Shown one piece after another: positions 34,063 through 43,329 of a stretch of DNA of 64,000 bases; within the stretch, counting starts at the first letter, position 1; the number at the start of each line of letters is the position of its first letter. The stretch is from Devosia geojensis (GTDB lineage Bacteria; Pseudomonadota; Alphaproteobacteria; Rhizobiales; Devosiaceae), in the NCBI RefSeq assembly GCF_000969415.1, contig NZ_JZEX01000173.1, positions 33,427 to 97,426 of the forward strand. The letters run 5' to 3'. Under the pieces are notes generated by a model, which was given only the letters and a program-made list of their open reading frames with translations, was not told where the DNA came from and searched no databases. Both the position numbers and the translations under genes were made by a program.

Positions 34063-34953
34063 ATGATGTCCTCGCTGAACTTCCATCATCTGCGTTATTT
34101 CCTGGCCGTGGCCAACGAAGGCAACCTGACTCGGGCAGCGCGCAACCTGGCCGTGTCGCAGTCCGCGCTGTCTACGCAAATTCAGGCGCTTGAGGCGCGG
34201 CTGGGTCATCCGCTGTTCGAGCGGGTGGGGCGGCGCCTGGTGCTGACCGAAGCGGGGCAGATCGCACGCGACCATGCCCAGGCGATATTCGACATGGGCG
34301 AGGACCTACTTACGACGCTCCGGGTCGGGTCCGGGCGCCGTCAGGTGCTAAGGGTGGGTGCCCTTGCGACATTGTCGCGCAATTTCCAGATCGATTTCCT
34401 GCGACCCTGTCTCGGTCGTCCTGACCTCGAGGTCGTGCTGACATCAGGCAGTGTGGTGGAATTGACAGGTATGCTGCGCCGGCTCGACCTCGACGTTGTC
34501 CTCTGTAATGCTGCGCCCGGTACGGGCTATGCGGATGGCCTGGTGGCCCATCGCCTTGCGCGCCAGCCGATCAGTCTCTTCGGTTCCCCCGCACTTGCCT
34601 GCGCAGCGACAACCCCTGCCGAGGCGCTCAGGACCCACGGGGTAATCCTGCCGACCGGCGCCAGCGTCATCCGGACCGAGTTCGATGCGCTTTGTGCCCG
34701 CCTCGATATCGTACCCTCAGTGGTGGCCGAAGTGGACGACATGGCCATGTTGCGACTGATGGCTCGGGAGGCCATCGGCCTTGCTCCACTGCCCGCAATT
34801 GTCGTGCGCGACGAACTCGATGCGGGCAGCCTGCACGAAGTGGTCCGCCTGCCCGGTATCGAAGAGACCTTCTATGCCCTTACGTTCCAGCGGCAGTTCC
34901 AGAGCCCGGTGGCCGAGGAACTGATCGCTGCCGCGTCGCACTGGCCTGCCTGA
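34063..34953 (+). CDS. LysR-family transcriptional regulator
   Basis: The 296-residue protein has the N-terminal LysR winged helix-turn-helix (NFHHLRYFLAVANEGNLTRAARNLAVSQSALSTQIQALE, residues 6-44) and a substrate-binding domain, of normal length. It is closest in pattern to NhaR/ion-stress type LysR regulators, though this is a weak impression. It is divergent from the SbtA-like permease gene, the likely target. ATG 34063 and 34066 are equally possible starts. Confidence 0.88.
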   Translation: MMSSLNFHHLRYFLAVANEGNLTRAARNLAVSQSALSTQIQALEARLGHPLFERVGRRLVLTEAGQIARDHAQAIFDMGEDLLTTLRVGSGRRQVLRVGALATLSRNFQIDFLRPCLGRPDLEVVLTSGSVVELTGMLRRLDLDVVLCNAAPGTGYADGLVAHRLARQPISLFGSPALACAATTPAEALRTHGVILPTGASVIRTEFDALCARLDIVPSVVAEVDDMAMLRLMAREAIGLAPLPAIVVRDELDAGSLHEVVRLPGIEETFYALTFQRQFQSPVAEELIAAASHWPA

Positions 34954-35170
34954 CAAAAAATCTGTGTCGCCCTCTTGCTACTTCAGCGGGCCGCACCAAT
35001 CTCAATTGTCGTGACCGGGCCCCTCTGGCGTCGGCGGCATCGACCGCCCCGCGATGTCGGATCACCTCGGCAGGGCCCGCGGGCACCTGCGTGTGGTGCC
35101 CGATCGTCGTCCAAGGTCTCCATGCGCACTCCCTCAGCTCCGCCGAGCGGCACTTTGAGAGGAGTTTTGC

Positions 35171-35653
35171 ATGAGCAAAGACAAAAATACCGACAAGGAT
35201 CCTTTCCTGCGCGGCGCCCGGCTCCGGGCGCGTCAGGATGCAAATGCACGGGAGATGCATCATGATGCGGGCCGGGCGACGACTGAGGAGTTCTTTCAGG
35301 CTCTCGTCGCCGCTGTCGCCGTAATCGCCCACGCCGATGGCCGGCTCGAACTGGCAGAGCGGCGCACGCTGGTGGAAGCTTTTACCACCAGCCCGGCCAT
35401 GGCGGGTTTCTCCGTCGCCGAACTCGCACAGGAACTGGCCGAGCATAGCCGCGCGTATGGTTACGATCCCCAATCCGCGGACCAGCGAGCTCTGGCCAGC
35501 CTGTCGGCAAGTAAACTCAGTGGCGAAGAGCGCCAGTCTCTCCTGCGGATCTGCCACCAGGTTATCACAGCAGATGGCATGGTACATCCCGTCGAACTGG
35601 GCGCGCTGCACCGTGTCGAGCGGGCCCTAGGCCTCGCGGGAGGCTCACTATGA
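35171..35653 (+). CDS. terB: TerB-family tellurite-resistance-type protein
   Basis: The 160-residue protein has the helical TerB fold with the acidic metal-binding pattern AHADGRLELAERRTLVEAF (about 56-74) and TADGMVHPVELGAL (about 134-147). TerB and TerC occur together in tellurite and envelope stress clusters. AGGAG lies well placed before ATG 35171. It is followed at 40 bases by terC on the same strand. The 217-base gap before it is GC-rich and shows no recognised riboswitch. Confidence 0.85.
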   Translation: MSKDKNTDKDPFLRGARLRARQDANAREMHHDAGRATTEEFFQALVAAVAVIAHADGRLELAERRTLVEAFTTSPAMAGFSVAELAQELAEHSRAYGYDPQSADQRALASLSASKLSGEERQSLLRICHQVITADGMVHPVELGALHRVERALGLAGGSL

Positions 35654-35693
35654 GCCGCTGCAAGCTTGGCCCTCTCGTCTGGGAGGCGCGCTG

Positions 35694-36662
35694 ATGGACC
35701 TTCTGACCGGACTTTTCCTGGGCCAGCCGCTTTGGATGTGGCTGGGCTTCCTTGGGCTTGTGATTGCCCTTCTGGCCTTTGACCTTGGCGTATTGCATCG
35801 GGATGGGCACGAGATCGAGGTGCGCGAGAGTCTGTTGCTCTCGGGCTTCTATATAGCGCTCGGCCTTGCCTTTGGCGGCTTGGTCTGGTGGCAACTGGGC
35901 GCCCAGTCAGGTGTCGAATACCTCACCGGTTTCGTGGTCGAGAAAAGCCTGGCCATGGACAATGTCTTCGTCATTGCGATGATCTTCGGCTATCTCGCCA
36001 TTCCCCGCCATTTGCAGCATCGCGTGCTGTTCTGGGGCATATTGGGCGTCATCGTGCTGCGAGCGATCATGATCGGTTTGGGTGCCACTTTGGTGTCCGA
36101 ATATGGCTGGATTCTCTACATCTTCGCCGCCTTCCTGATCTTCACCGGTATCCGGATGCTGATGGTTGGACACGAAGCGACGGACCTGAGCCAAAATCCG
36201 GTGCTGTTGTTCATGAAGAGGCGCTTTAGGGTCACTGAGACCTTGCAAGGTGACCGCTTCTTTGTTCACCAGATCGACCCCAAGACCGGCCGCATGGCGC
36301 GATACATGACGCCGCTCTTTCTGGCGCTGGTCATGATCGAGATCGCGGACGTCATCTTTGCCGTGGATTCGGTGCCGGCAATTTTTGCCATCACCACCGA
36401 TCCTTACATCGTCTATACGTCGAACATCTTCGCCATCCTTGGCCTGCGCGCGCTCTACTTCGCGCTGGCCGCCATCATTCATCGCTTTGCCTATCTCAAG
36501 CAGGCGCTGGCTGTGCTGCTGGTGTTCATCGGGTCCAAGATATTCCTGGCGGACCTGCTGGGCTGGGATAAATTCCCGGCAGAGTGGTCACTCGGTATTA
36601 CCGCGGTGATCTTGGCCAGCGGTGTCGTCTATTCGCTTTGGAAGACGGCACCGACCCGGTGA
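35694..36662 (+). CDS. terC: TerC-family membrane protein
   Basis: Integral membrane protein of 322 residues with about eight hydrophobic segments and the conserved acidic motifs FDLGVLHRDG, EKSLAMDNVFV and IADVIFAVDSVPAIF. Family members export manganese or act in tellurite resistance and in metalation of exported enzymes. Length is normal. GGGAGG precedes the start. A strong stem-loop follows at 5 bases. Confidence 0.92.
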   Translation: MDLLTGLFLGQPLWMWLGFLGLVIALLAFDLGVLHRDGHEIEVRESLLLSGFYIALGLAFGGLVWWQLGAQSGVEYLTGFVVEKSLAMDNVFVIAMIFGYLAIPRHLQHRVLFWGILGVIVLRAIMIGLGATLVSEYGWILYIFAAFLIFTGIRMLMVGHEATDLSQNPVLLFMKRRFRVTETLQGDRFFVHQIDPKTGRMARYMTPLFLALVMIEIADVIFAVDSVPAIFAITTDPYIVYTSNIFAILGLRALYFALAAIIHRFAYLKQALAVLLVFIGSKIFLADLLGWDKFPAEWSLGITAVILASGVVYSLWKTAPTR

Positions 36663-36666
36663 CAAG

Positions 36667-36697
36667 CTATGGGGGCGCGTTAGCCGCGTCCCCATAG
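36667..36697 (+). terminator. Stem-loop terminator after terC
   Basis: Arms CTATGGGGGCGCG and CGCGTCCCCATAG pair over 13 positions (one G-U) around a 5-base loop, 5 bases after the terC stop. No T-run follows, so it may end transcription with help from Rho or stabilise the 3' end. Confidence 0.65.
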
Positions 36698-36870
36698 TCC
36701 CAGCACGGTAGCTATGGCAGCCACTGCGACACCCTGAGGGCGACGAGCCTGCTGGAGTTCGGACCCACGCCTCGGCTCTGAGGAATGGCGGGCTGCACCT
36801 TACGGCTATCGTGCAATGACGAAATGCGGATACTGGGCCAGCGAGTCCGATTCAAGAATGAGGAAGCCCA

Positions 36871-38142
36871 ATGAAGCTCGAAACGCTAGCACTGCACCAT
36901 GGCTATACATCGGAGGCCACCACCAAGGCGGCAGCGGTACCCATCTACCAAACGACGTCATATACGTTCGATGATACCAGACATGGCGCTGACCTGTTCA
37001 ATCTCGCGGTGCCAGGCAACATCTACACCCGCATCATGAACCCGACGACGGCGGTGCTCGAGCAGCGTGTTGCCGAGATGGAGGGCGGGATCGCGGGTCT
37101 CGTCGTCGCCTCTGGAATGGCCGCCATCACCTATTCGATCCAGGCCATTGCGGGCGTCGGCGACAATATCGTGTCGATCAGCCAGCTCTATGGTGGCACC
37201 TATAACCTGTTCATGCACAGCTTTCCGAGGCAAGGCATCGAGGTGCGCATGGCGGCGGCCGGGGAATTCAACGCCATTGCCGCGCTGATCGACGACAAGA
37301 CCAAGGCGGTGTTCTGTGAGTCTATCGGCAACCCTGCCGGCAATGTGGTCGACATAGAGCGACTGGCTCAGGTGGCTCACGCCCACGGCGTGCCGCTCAT
37401 TGTTGACAATACGGTGGCCACGCCCTTCCTGTGCAAGCCTATCGAGTTCGGTGCCGATATCGTCGTGCATGCCCTGACCAAGTATATCGGCGGCCACGGC
37501 AATTCGATCGGTGGCATCATCGTGGACAGCGGCAAGTTCGACTGGGTAGCCAATAAGGCACGCTTCCCGGTGCTGAACGAACCGGACCCCTCCTATCATG
37601 GCGTGGTCTACACCGAGGCGCTGGGCGCTGCCGCCTATATCGGTCGCTGCCGGGTAGTGCCGCTTCGCAATACCGGCGCCGCGCTGTCGCCGCATAGCGC
37701 CTTCCTCTTCCTCATGGGATTGGAGACCCTTGGCCTGCGCATGGAACGCCATTGCGAAAACGCGCTGAAAGTGGCGCAATTTCTCGAAAGTCACCCCAAG
37801 GTAGGCTGGGTCAACTATGCGGCTCTGCCCACCAGTAAATATCATGACGTCGCCAGGCGTATCACCAAGGGGCAGGCTTCCGGCATTGTCAGCTTCGGCA
37901 TCAAGGGTGGGCAGGAAGCCGGCGGCAAGTTCATTGACGCGCTGAACACGATCCTGCGCCTGGTCAATATCGGAGACGCGAAGTCGCTCGCCTGTCACCC
38001 GGCCTCGACGACGCATCGGCAGTTGGGCCCTGATGAACTCGCCCGTGCAGGCGTCTCGGATGACCTCGTTCGCCTTTCGGTCGGCATTGAGCACATTGAT
38101 GATATCATTGCCGATATCGAGCAGGCGCTTGCGAAGGCCTGA
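36871..38142 (+). CDS. metY: O-acetylhomoserine sulfhydrylase (MetY-type)
   Basis: PLP enzyme that makes homocysteine from O-acetylhomoserine and sulfide. The 423-residue protein has the Cys/Met-metabolism fold with ASGMAAI, the PLP Lys in ALTKYIGGHGNS (K204), and the MetY-type tail SKSLACHPASTTH (written here with AKSL). AGGAAG precedes ATG 36871. It lies amid sulfur- and oxyanion-related genes. The 170 bases between the terC hairpin and the start hold no recognised SAM riboswitch. Confidence 0.92.
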   Translation: MKLETLALHHGYTSEATTKAAAVPIYQTTSYTFDDTRHGADLFNLAVPGNIYTRIMNPTTAVLEQRVAEMEGGIAGLVVASGMAAITYSIQAIAGVGDNIVSISQLYGGTYNLFMHSFPRQGIEVRMAAAGEFNAIAALIDDKTKAVFCESIGNPAGNVVDIERLAQVAHAHGVPLIVDNTVATPFLCKPIEFGADIVVHALTKYIGGHGNSIGGIIVDSGKFDWVANKARFPVLNEPDPSYHGVVYTEALGAAAYIGRCRVVPLRNTGAALSPHSAFLFLMGLETLGLRMERHCENALKVAQFLESHPKVGWVNYAALPTSKYHDVARRITKGQASGIVSFGIKGGQEAGGKFIDALNTILRLVNIGDAKSLACHPASTTHRQLGPDELARAGVSDDLVRLSVGIEHIDDIIADIEQALAKA

Positions 38143-38690
38143 AGCTCCGGCCGGCCCTTGGGGCCGGTCTACCTTCGCGGGGACGCTATAGGGCGGCGGA
38201 TGAGAGTGAGCCCGAGAGGGCCATCGAGGCCCGGTAGGCCGCTTTGAAGGGTCCGCAAAGATCGCCTTTCTCTGCGCCTTTCGGTGCGGCGCCGTGCAGA
38301 ATTTCGCCACCGTAAAGGTGCGCGAGCTGATCTGCCACTCGGTGACCAGCGTCACTGCAGCCGGAAGATAGGAATTCCTGCAAGAAAGTAATCTTGCACG
38401 CTGTCCTGCTTGCTTCCCTAACTCCGACCGGCGCGCTGCAATGTGGGCGGGACCAATGTCGCCTTTTTTGAGAGCGAGAGCTGCCGCTCCGCAACGCGCC
38501 CCAGAACGGTCATTCCCGCCGCGTTTTCTGTTTCCCGTAAGCTATTATTCCTGCCGCGGTCGACCGCCGGCATTGTTTCGGGGTGATGGGGTGGAAAGCC
38601 CTAAAGGCAATAGGCGGACGCTTCGATTAGGCAGATGTAAGGGCTCCCAATGAGCCAGAGGCAGTATGCCCCATCATCAAGGATCATGAA
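38143..38690. other. Gap between metY and chrA with possible gene remnant
   Basis: About 550 bases without a convincing gene. On the minus strand a frame ending at 38186 reads AGHRVADQLAHLYGGEILHGA and has coding-like base use, but no good start is present; it may be a remnant. An inverted repeat GCAAGA/TCTTGC (38380-38397) with a 6-base spacer lies upstream of that frame. Nothing recognised in 38400-38690. Confidence 0.4.
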
Positions 38691-40061
38691 TTACACCATC
38701 CCAGCGAAGTGCAATACGAGACCGGCTATCGCGCAGCCTGCCAGCACAGTAGCGGGGCCAATCTTGAAGCGAAACACCGCGACAAGCGCGGCCAGCACCA
38801 GTGCCGCAGCCGCCAGATTTATCGACGACCAGACGGGCACATCGAGATGGAGGACGAAGGTCGTGATTGTCCTGACTTCCTCGAAGATGACGTGCAGGCC
38901 AAACCAGACGGCAAGGTTCAGGATGACACCCACGACGGCGGCCGTGATCGCGGTCAGGGCTGCTGTTAGCACTTTGTTGTCTCGCAAGCGCTCGATGAAC
39001 GGGGCACCTAGGAATATCCAGAGGAAGCAGGGTGTGAACGTCACCCATGTCGTCAGCAGCCCGCCCAGCGTTCCCGCCATCAAGGGTGATATGCTGCCCG
39101 CATCGCGAAAGGCTCCCATGAAGCCCACGAACTGCGTCACCATGATAAGTGGCCCGGGCGTGGTCTCGGCCATGCCGAGCCCGTCCAGCATCTCGCCTGG
39201 AGCAAGCCAGCCGTAGTTCTGCACCGCCTCTTGGGCGACATAGGCCAGCACCGCATAGGCGCCGCCGAAGGTCACCACAGCCATGACGCTGAAGAAGCCC
39301 GCGATCTGGGCAAAGACATTGGCCGGACCGAACACGGCGAACAACAGGGCGACAGGAGCCAGCCAGAGCAGGAGGAACACTGCCGATATGCGGAACGCCC
39401 AAGCCCGGTTGACCTGCGTGTGATCCGGCGACTCTTCGCCCAGCAGGGTATCGGCGTCATCGACCTGGACGCTACCCACCTTGCCGTGTCCGCCGCCACC
39501 ATGGAATGCTGGCAGACCCGCACGCGCGCCAAAAAAACCGATCAGGCCTGCAACGAGGATGATGAGCGGGAACGGAATGGCGAAACCGAAGATCGCCACG
39601 AAGGAGGCGGCGGCGATGGCGACCATCGCCCCGCTCTTGAGCGCACGCGAGCCGATGCGAATGACCGCCTGCACCACGATGGCCAGCACCGCGGCCTTGA
39701 GCCCGAAGAACAGCGCCTCGACCGGGCCGACATTGCCGTAGAGCGCATAGATCCAGCTCAGCGCCATGATCGCCGCGACGCCGGGCAGCACGAAGAGGAC
39801 GCCCGCGATGATGCCGCCAAGGGTGCGATGCATCAGCCAGCCGATATAGACGGCGAGTTGCATGGCTTCCGGTCCCGGCAGCAGCATGCAGTAGTTGAGC
39901 GCGTGAAGGAACCGTTTCTCACCCAGCCAGCGCTGCTCTTCGACGAGGATGCGGTGCATGAGCGCGATCTGGCCTGCTGGACCGCCAAAGCTCAGCAGGC
40001 CAATGCGGGCCCAGATACGGGTAGCCTCCGCCAGGGTGGGGTACGCCCTGTCCTGCATCAT
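38691..40061 (-). CDS. chrA: ChrA chromate transporter (first copy)
   Basis: Membrane protein of the CHR superfamily that exports chromate. The 456-residue long-chain form has two homologous halves: the first with LLSFGGPAGQIALMHR and MLLPGPEAMQLAVYIGWL, the second with TFGGAYAVLAYVAQEA and AETTPGPLIMVTQFVGF. The start ATG 40061 overlaps the chrB stop by 4 bases (ATGA), so the pair is coupled. It differs clearly in sequence from the second chrA at 44750. Confidence 0.93.
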   Translation of the reverse strand: MMQDRAYPTLAEATRIWARIGLLSFGGPAGQIALMHRILVEEQRWLGEKRFLHALNYCMLLPGPEAMQLAVYIGWLMHRTLGGIIAGVLFVLPGVAAIMALSWIYALYGNVGPVEALFFGLKAAVLAIVVQAVIRIGSRALKSGAMVAIAAASFVAIFGFAIPFPLIILVAGLIGFFGARAGLPAFHGGGGHGKVGSVQVDDADTLLGEESPDHTQVNRAWAFRISAVFLLLWLAPVALLFAVFGPANVFAQIAGFFSVMAVVTFGGAYAVLAYVAQEAVQNYGWLAPGEMLDGLGMAETTPGPLIMVTQFVGFMGAFRDAGSISPLMAGTLGGLLTTWVTFTPCFLWIFLGAPFIERLRDNKVLTAALTAITAAVVGVILNLAVWFGLHVIFEEVRTITTFVLHLDVPVWSSINLAAAALVLAALVAVFRFKIGPATVLAGCAIAGLVLHFAGMV

Positions 40062-40879
40062 TCTGCCTTCGGCTTGTTGGATGGCCAGTTGTGAGTCTCG
40101 TCGCTGGCATCCCGCGCCCATCGATAGAAGGCGTCGTATAGAAGCATCCCGGCTTCGAGCTGTTCCAGATCGTCGGAATACATCCTCGACAGACCGAGTG
40201 AAGCGGCAAGAAGCCCTGCCGCCTCGGGCGCAATATCCAACCGAGCTGTATCGGCCCCGCGCACGATGGCTGCGAGCCGATCGAGGGCGGGAATGCTCAA
40301 GCCAAATTCGGCCAGAATCACGTCGAATGTGCAGAGCTCGCCTCGGTGGCTCCAGAACACATCCTCGATGTCGAAGGGCGCCGCATTGTAGCGTTCGGCG
40401 ACACCCACCACCTCGGCGGGCGCCACGAACAGGATGACGGCGCGTGGGTCGAGAAAGCGACGGATCACCCAGGGGCACGCGATGCGGTCGATCTTGGGCC
40501 GCGAGCGCGTGACCCACATGGTGCGGCCCTGCGCGTCGCGCGCAGGCAGCTTCGCCGGATCGATCAGCGGCTGCCCGGCAGAGCGCCAGGCCTCGAACCC
40601 GCCTTCTAGATATTCGGACGGGCAACCTTCGGCGCGAAGCAAGGCGGCAGTGCCCTGACTGCGCCTGTGACCGGTCTGACAAACTGCGATCGACGGCTGC
40701 CCGCCGAGTTGTTCCGCAAGGGCGGCAAGGGCCTGGTCATCTACCCGCGTGGCACCGGGGAGCAACCTGGGATCGGCCGCGAAATCTTCTTCCGACCGCA
40801 CATCGAACACGTGGGGTGCGCGCGGGGTTCCGATGATGCGGGTGAGTTTGTCGGATGAAATGGCATTGGGCGCAGGCAT
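40058..40879 (-). CDS. chrB: Rhodanese-ChrB fusion, chromate resistance protein
   Basis: The 273-residue protein has an N-terminal rhodanese domain (about 1-105) with the active loop CQTGHRRSQG and a C-terminal ChrB domain (from about 115: MWVTRSRPKIDRIACPWVIRRFLDP), the domain associated with chromate resistance. Start ATG 40879 is preferred over longer frames that read through a non-conserved leader. It is coupled to chrA. The N-terminal regulatory part of classical ChrB is absent and replaced by rhodanese, tying the protein to sulfur or persulfide chemistry. Confidence 0.88.
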   Translation of the reverse strand: MPAPNAISSDKLTRIIGTPRAPHVFDVRSEEDFAADPRLLPGATRVDDQALAALAEQLGGQPSIAVCQTGHRRSQGTAALLRAEGCPSEYLEGGFEAWRSAGQPLIDPAKLPARDAQGRTMWVTRSRPKIDRIACPWVIRRFLDPRAVILFVAPAEVVGVAERYNAAPFDIEDVFWSHRGELCTFDVILAEFGLSIPALDRLAAIVRGADTARLDIAPEAAGLLAASLGLSRMYSDDLEQLEAGMLLYDAFYRWARDASDETHNWPSNKPKAE

Positions 40880-41239
40880 TTGCGTTCCTCCGTCGCCGGG
40901 GTTGAACAGGAACGCGATCTTCAGCTGGCGCCTCGTGGGGAGCTCGCAGTCCCCATGGGCTGCAATTACCGACATCCGGGGCTGATCGTCAACATGGCAT
41001 AGCAGCCAAAAACACAGATCGCCTCCACCGTATGGCAGCTGCCCGAGCGAGAAATGAGAACTGTTTGGCGACAGAGATGGTGTCGGCAGCAGCCGAGCGG
41101 CATCGCGCCCCATTCAGGCCCCTTGATCGGCCCTGGCGACCTCCTAGAAGCCGTCTGTCCGCGAGTGCAGCCGCGACGACAGGCAGCGCGTGCCTATTAG
41201 CGATTGTCCCAACATGCGGACTTAGTGTCTCGATGAGGC
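40880..41239. other. Gap upstream of chrB
   Basis: About 360 bases with no gene recognised. It should hold the promoter of the leftward chrB-chrA operon. The right part runs into a broken ynfA gene. Confidence 0.4.
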
Positions 41240-41368
41240 GGCATTCCCCCACCGTCCCTGCTTTGGTTGTCGTTGGGGGAGGGGCATGCCCCGGATCGCT
41301 GGGACCTGATTGGCGGAGCACTGGCGTTGGTCGCCGCCGCCATCATTGTATTTGCGCCGAGGGGCTGA
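41240..41368 (+). pseudogene. C-terminal remnant of a YnfA/UPF0060 membrane protein
   Basis: In one frame the sequence reads SLLWLSLGEGHAPDRWDLIG and then a hydrophobic stretch ending IIVFAPRG and a TGA at 41366-41368. This is the last 38 or so residues of YnfA-family proteins (about 108 residues). A stop lies upstream in frame and no N-terminal part was found, so the gene is truncated. Confidence 0.7.
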
Positions 41369-41374
41369 GCCCGC

Positions 41375-42559
41375 TCAGGCGCGAACGGCGGCGCCCCTCG
41401 GGGACATCTGCAGCCAGAGGATCGCTGCCGCCGCCGCAGCCAGCCAGGGCAGAAGCCATACGTTCAACGCCTGCCAGCCGATGGTGTTCTGCAGCACCCC
41501 GGCGCTGAGCGATGCCGCCAACCCCACGACAAAGATGGTGAGGTCGTTGGTCGCTTGCGCCTTACCTTTCTCGGCTGTCGTGTAGGTCCGGGTCAGCAGG
41601 TTCGTGCCACCGATATAGAGAAAGTTCCAGCCCACGCCGAGAAGGATCAACGCGGCGGTGAAGCTGTAGAACCCGGTCCCCGACAGGGCTAGCAGCACGT
41701 GAGCGGTGAGCAGGACGATGCCGGCAAGCATTATCCGCAAGACACCGGATCGCGCGATCAACGATCCGGTGAAAAACGACGGCAGAAACATGCCGAGCAC
41801 GTGGAGTTGGATGACCGTCGCAGTCGCTGTCAGGTCGTGGTCGTGGTGTGTCATCGCCAGGGGAGTGGCAGTCATCGCCAGGATCATGATGCCATAGCCG
41901 GTGACCGCGCCGAAGAGGGCTACCAAATACGTTGGCTGGCGCACGATATCGCCGAGGGGCCGGACCGCAGCACGCTCATCGGCAGTATCCACTGTCCTCG
42001 GGACGTTCACCCCCATCAGCACGCCGACTGCGATGGCCGACGTTGCCGCTAGGAACAGAAATGAAGCGGTGTACATTGGCTGCATCAGTTCGCCGCCCCA
42101 CCGGGCCAGCAGCGGACCGACCAGGGCTGCAACCACTCCGCCAGCAAGCACAAGCGAGATGGCCCGGGGCCGGAAACGATCGTCCGCCACTTCACCGGCA
42201 GCGAAACGATAAAACTGCGCGAAGCCCTGGTAGCATCCCGCCAGGAACGTGCCGGCGCACAGCAGCGCGATCGACGAGGTCATCATCCCACCGGCTGCCA
42301 GCAGGCCGCCTAATGTGCCCAGGCTTGCTCCGGAGACGAAGCCGATCTTGCGACCCACACGTGTCATCCACATCGAGGCGGGAACGGTCGATACCGCCGT
42401 GCCCAGGAACATGGCTGCGATGGGAGCGGTGGCGAGTTCGGGCGATGGCGCCAGAATGCTGCCAGCAAGGCCGCCGATGGTCATCACCAGGACGGAGACG
42501 ATCTGGAACAGGGCCTGCGCGGTTGCCAGCAGGAAGACTTGTCGGTGCATGGGCTGCAT
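41375..42559 (-). CDS. MFS transporter
   Basis: The 394-residue protein has twelve predicted membrane segments and the MFS loop WMTRVGRKIGFVSGASLG (motif A). It starts at ATG 42559, with an in-frame leader rejected because MHRQVFLLATAQ is the usual opening. It lies 22 bases after the ArsR-rhodanese gene on the same strand, so the pair forms an operon. Substrate is unknown; arsenite/organoarsenical, sulfur compound or metal efflux are all possible from context. Confidence 0.85.
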   Translation of the reverse strand: MQPMHRQVFLLATAQALFQIVSVLVMTIGGLAGSILAPSPELATAPIAAMFLGTAVSTVPASMWMTRVGRKIGFVSGASLGTLGGLLAAGGMMTSSIALLCAGTFLAGCYQGFAQFYRFAAGEVADDRFRPRAISLVLAGGVVAALVGPLLARWGGELMQPMYTASFLFLAATSAIAVGVLMGVNVPRTVDTADERAAVRPLGDIVRQPTYLVALFGAVTGYGIMILAMTATPLAMTHHDHDLTATATVIQLHVLGMFLPSFFTGSLIARSGVLRIMLAGIVLLTAHVLLALSGTGFYSFTAALILLGVGWNFLYIGGTNLLTRTYTTAEKGKAQATNDLTIFVVGLAASLSAGVLQNTIGWQALNVWLLPWLAAAAAAILWLQMSPRGAAVRA

Positions 42560-42581
42560 GGTTGCGGTTCCTCGGTCCCAA

Positions 42582-43244
42582 CTATGACGACGCGACGGCA
42601 TTGCCCGCCGCCACCCATTCGGGCATGCCGTCTTCAAGGCGCCGGGCACTGAACCCTTGTGCCCGAAGGCGCGACACAGCCTCAAAAGACATGACGCAGT
42701 ATGCTCCACGGCAGTAGGCGACGATGTCCTTTTCGGGGTCGAGCGTCGCCAGGCGGGCGTCGAGTTCGGAGAGCGGCACGTTCAACGCTCCGGGCACATG
42801 GCCCAGCGCGAATTCGTCGGCAGGACGGACGTCGAGCACGGTGACCATACCGTCGCGCAGGCGACCGCTCAGCTCCTCGCGGGTGACCGGCTCGAGGCTA
42901 TCGCGCTCTTCGAAATAGCCCCGGACAATCTTGTCCACTTCGGCCAGATTGTTCTCTGCCACCCGCCGGATCGCCTTCATGGCCGCCAGGACACTGTCGT
43001 CAGCCAGCCTGTAGACCACGAACTTTCCCTGCCGCTCCGCTGCGACCAGCCCCGCCCGCCGCATGGTCTGCAGGTGCTGCGAGACATTTGCGATGGGCGC
43101 CCCAAGCTTTTCTGCGAGCAGATCGACGCTGCGCGGCCCCTGGCCGAGTTGTTCGATCAGCTCGAGCCGTTGGGGGTGACCCAGCGTCTTGGCGACCAGG
43201 GCGAACTGCTTAAACAGGGCGAGCTTCGGTGAAGGACTTGACAT
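42582..43244 (-). CDS. ArsR-family regulator fused to a rhodanese domain
   Basis: The 220-residue protein has an ArsR/SmtB winged helix (about 8-90, LGHPQRLELIEQLGQGPRSVDLLAEKLGAPIANVSQHLQTMR) and a C-terminal rhodanese domain (about 110-215) with the active loop CRGAYCVMS. Such fusions may sense or process reactive sulfur or arsenic. ATG 43244 is chosen; the frame upstream begins with TTG. A perfect inverted repeat lies just upstream. It probably controls itself and the MFS gene. Confidence 0.9.
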   Translation of the reverse strand: MSSPSPKLALFKQFALVAKTLGHPQRLELIEQLGQGPRSVDLLAEKLGAPIANVSQHLQTMRRAGLVAAERQGKFVVYRLADDSVLAAMKAIRRVAENNLAEVDKIVRGYFEERDSLEPVTREELSGRLRDGMVTVLDVRPADEFALGHVPGALNVPLSELDARLATLDPEKDIVAYCRGAYCVMSFEAVSRLRAQGFSARRLEDGMPEWVAAGNAVASS

Positions 43245-43261
43245 CAGATCATTGCTCAATC

Positions 43262-43281
43262 ATTCAATTGAAATATTGAAT
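43262..43281. promoter_or_regulatory. ArsR-type operator
   Basis: ATTCAAT-TGAAAT-ATTGAAT is a perfect 7+6+7 inverted repeat, AT-rich in a GC-rich surrounding, 18 bases before the ArsR-rhodanese start and 49 before the metallo-hydrolase remnant. It resembles operators of sulfide-sensing ArsR proteins such as BigR/SqrR, which bind AT-rich ATTCAAT-type dyads. Confidence 0.65.
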
Positions 43282-43329
43282 ATACCAACACAGACCCATC
43301 CACAAGGGTTGATCCAACGGAGTGCCATC

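Noticed and set aside
34954..35170. Possible yybP-ykoY manganese riboswitch upstream of terB-terC
   Set aside because: GC-rich pairing is present but I could not find the conserved yybP-ykoY loop sequences.
36700..36870. Possible SAM riboswitch upstream of metY
   Set aside because: Alphaproteobacterial metY-type genes often carry SAM-II riboswitches, but the conserved SAM-II core is not present in this gap.
36958..38355. 465-codon open frame opposite metY
   Set aside because: Shadow of metY; no domain, and its start lies in the gene-poor gap.
40989..41321. Minus-strand frame of 110 codons upstream of chrB
   Set aside because: It overlaps the ynfA remnant in antisense, has no ribosome site and no recognisable domain.
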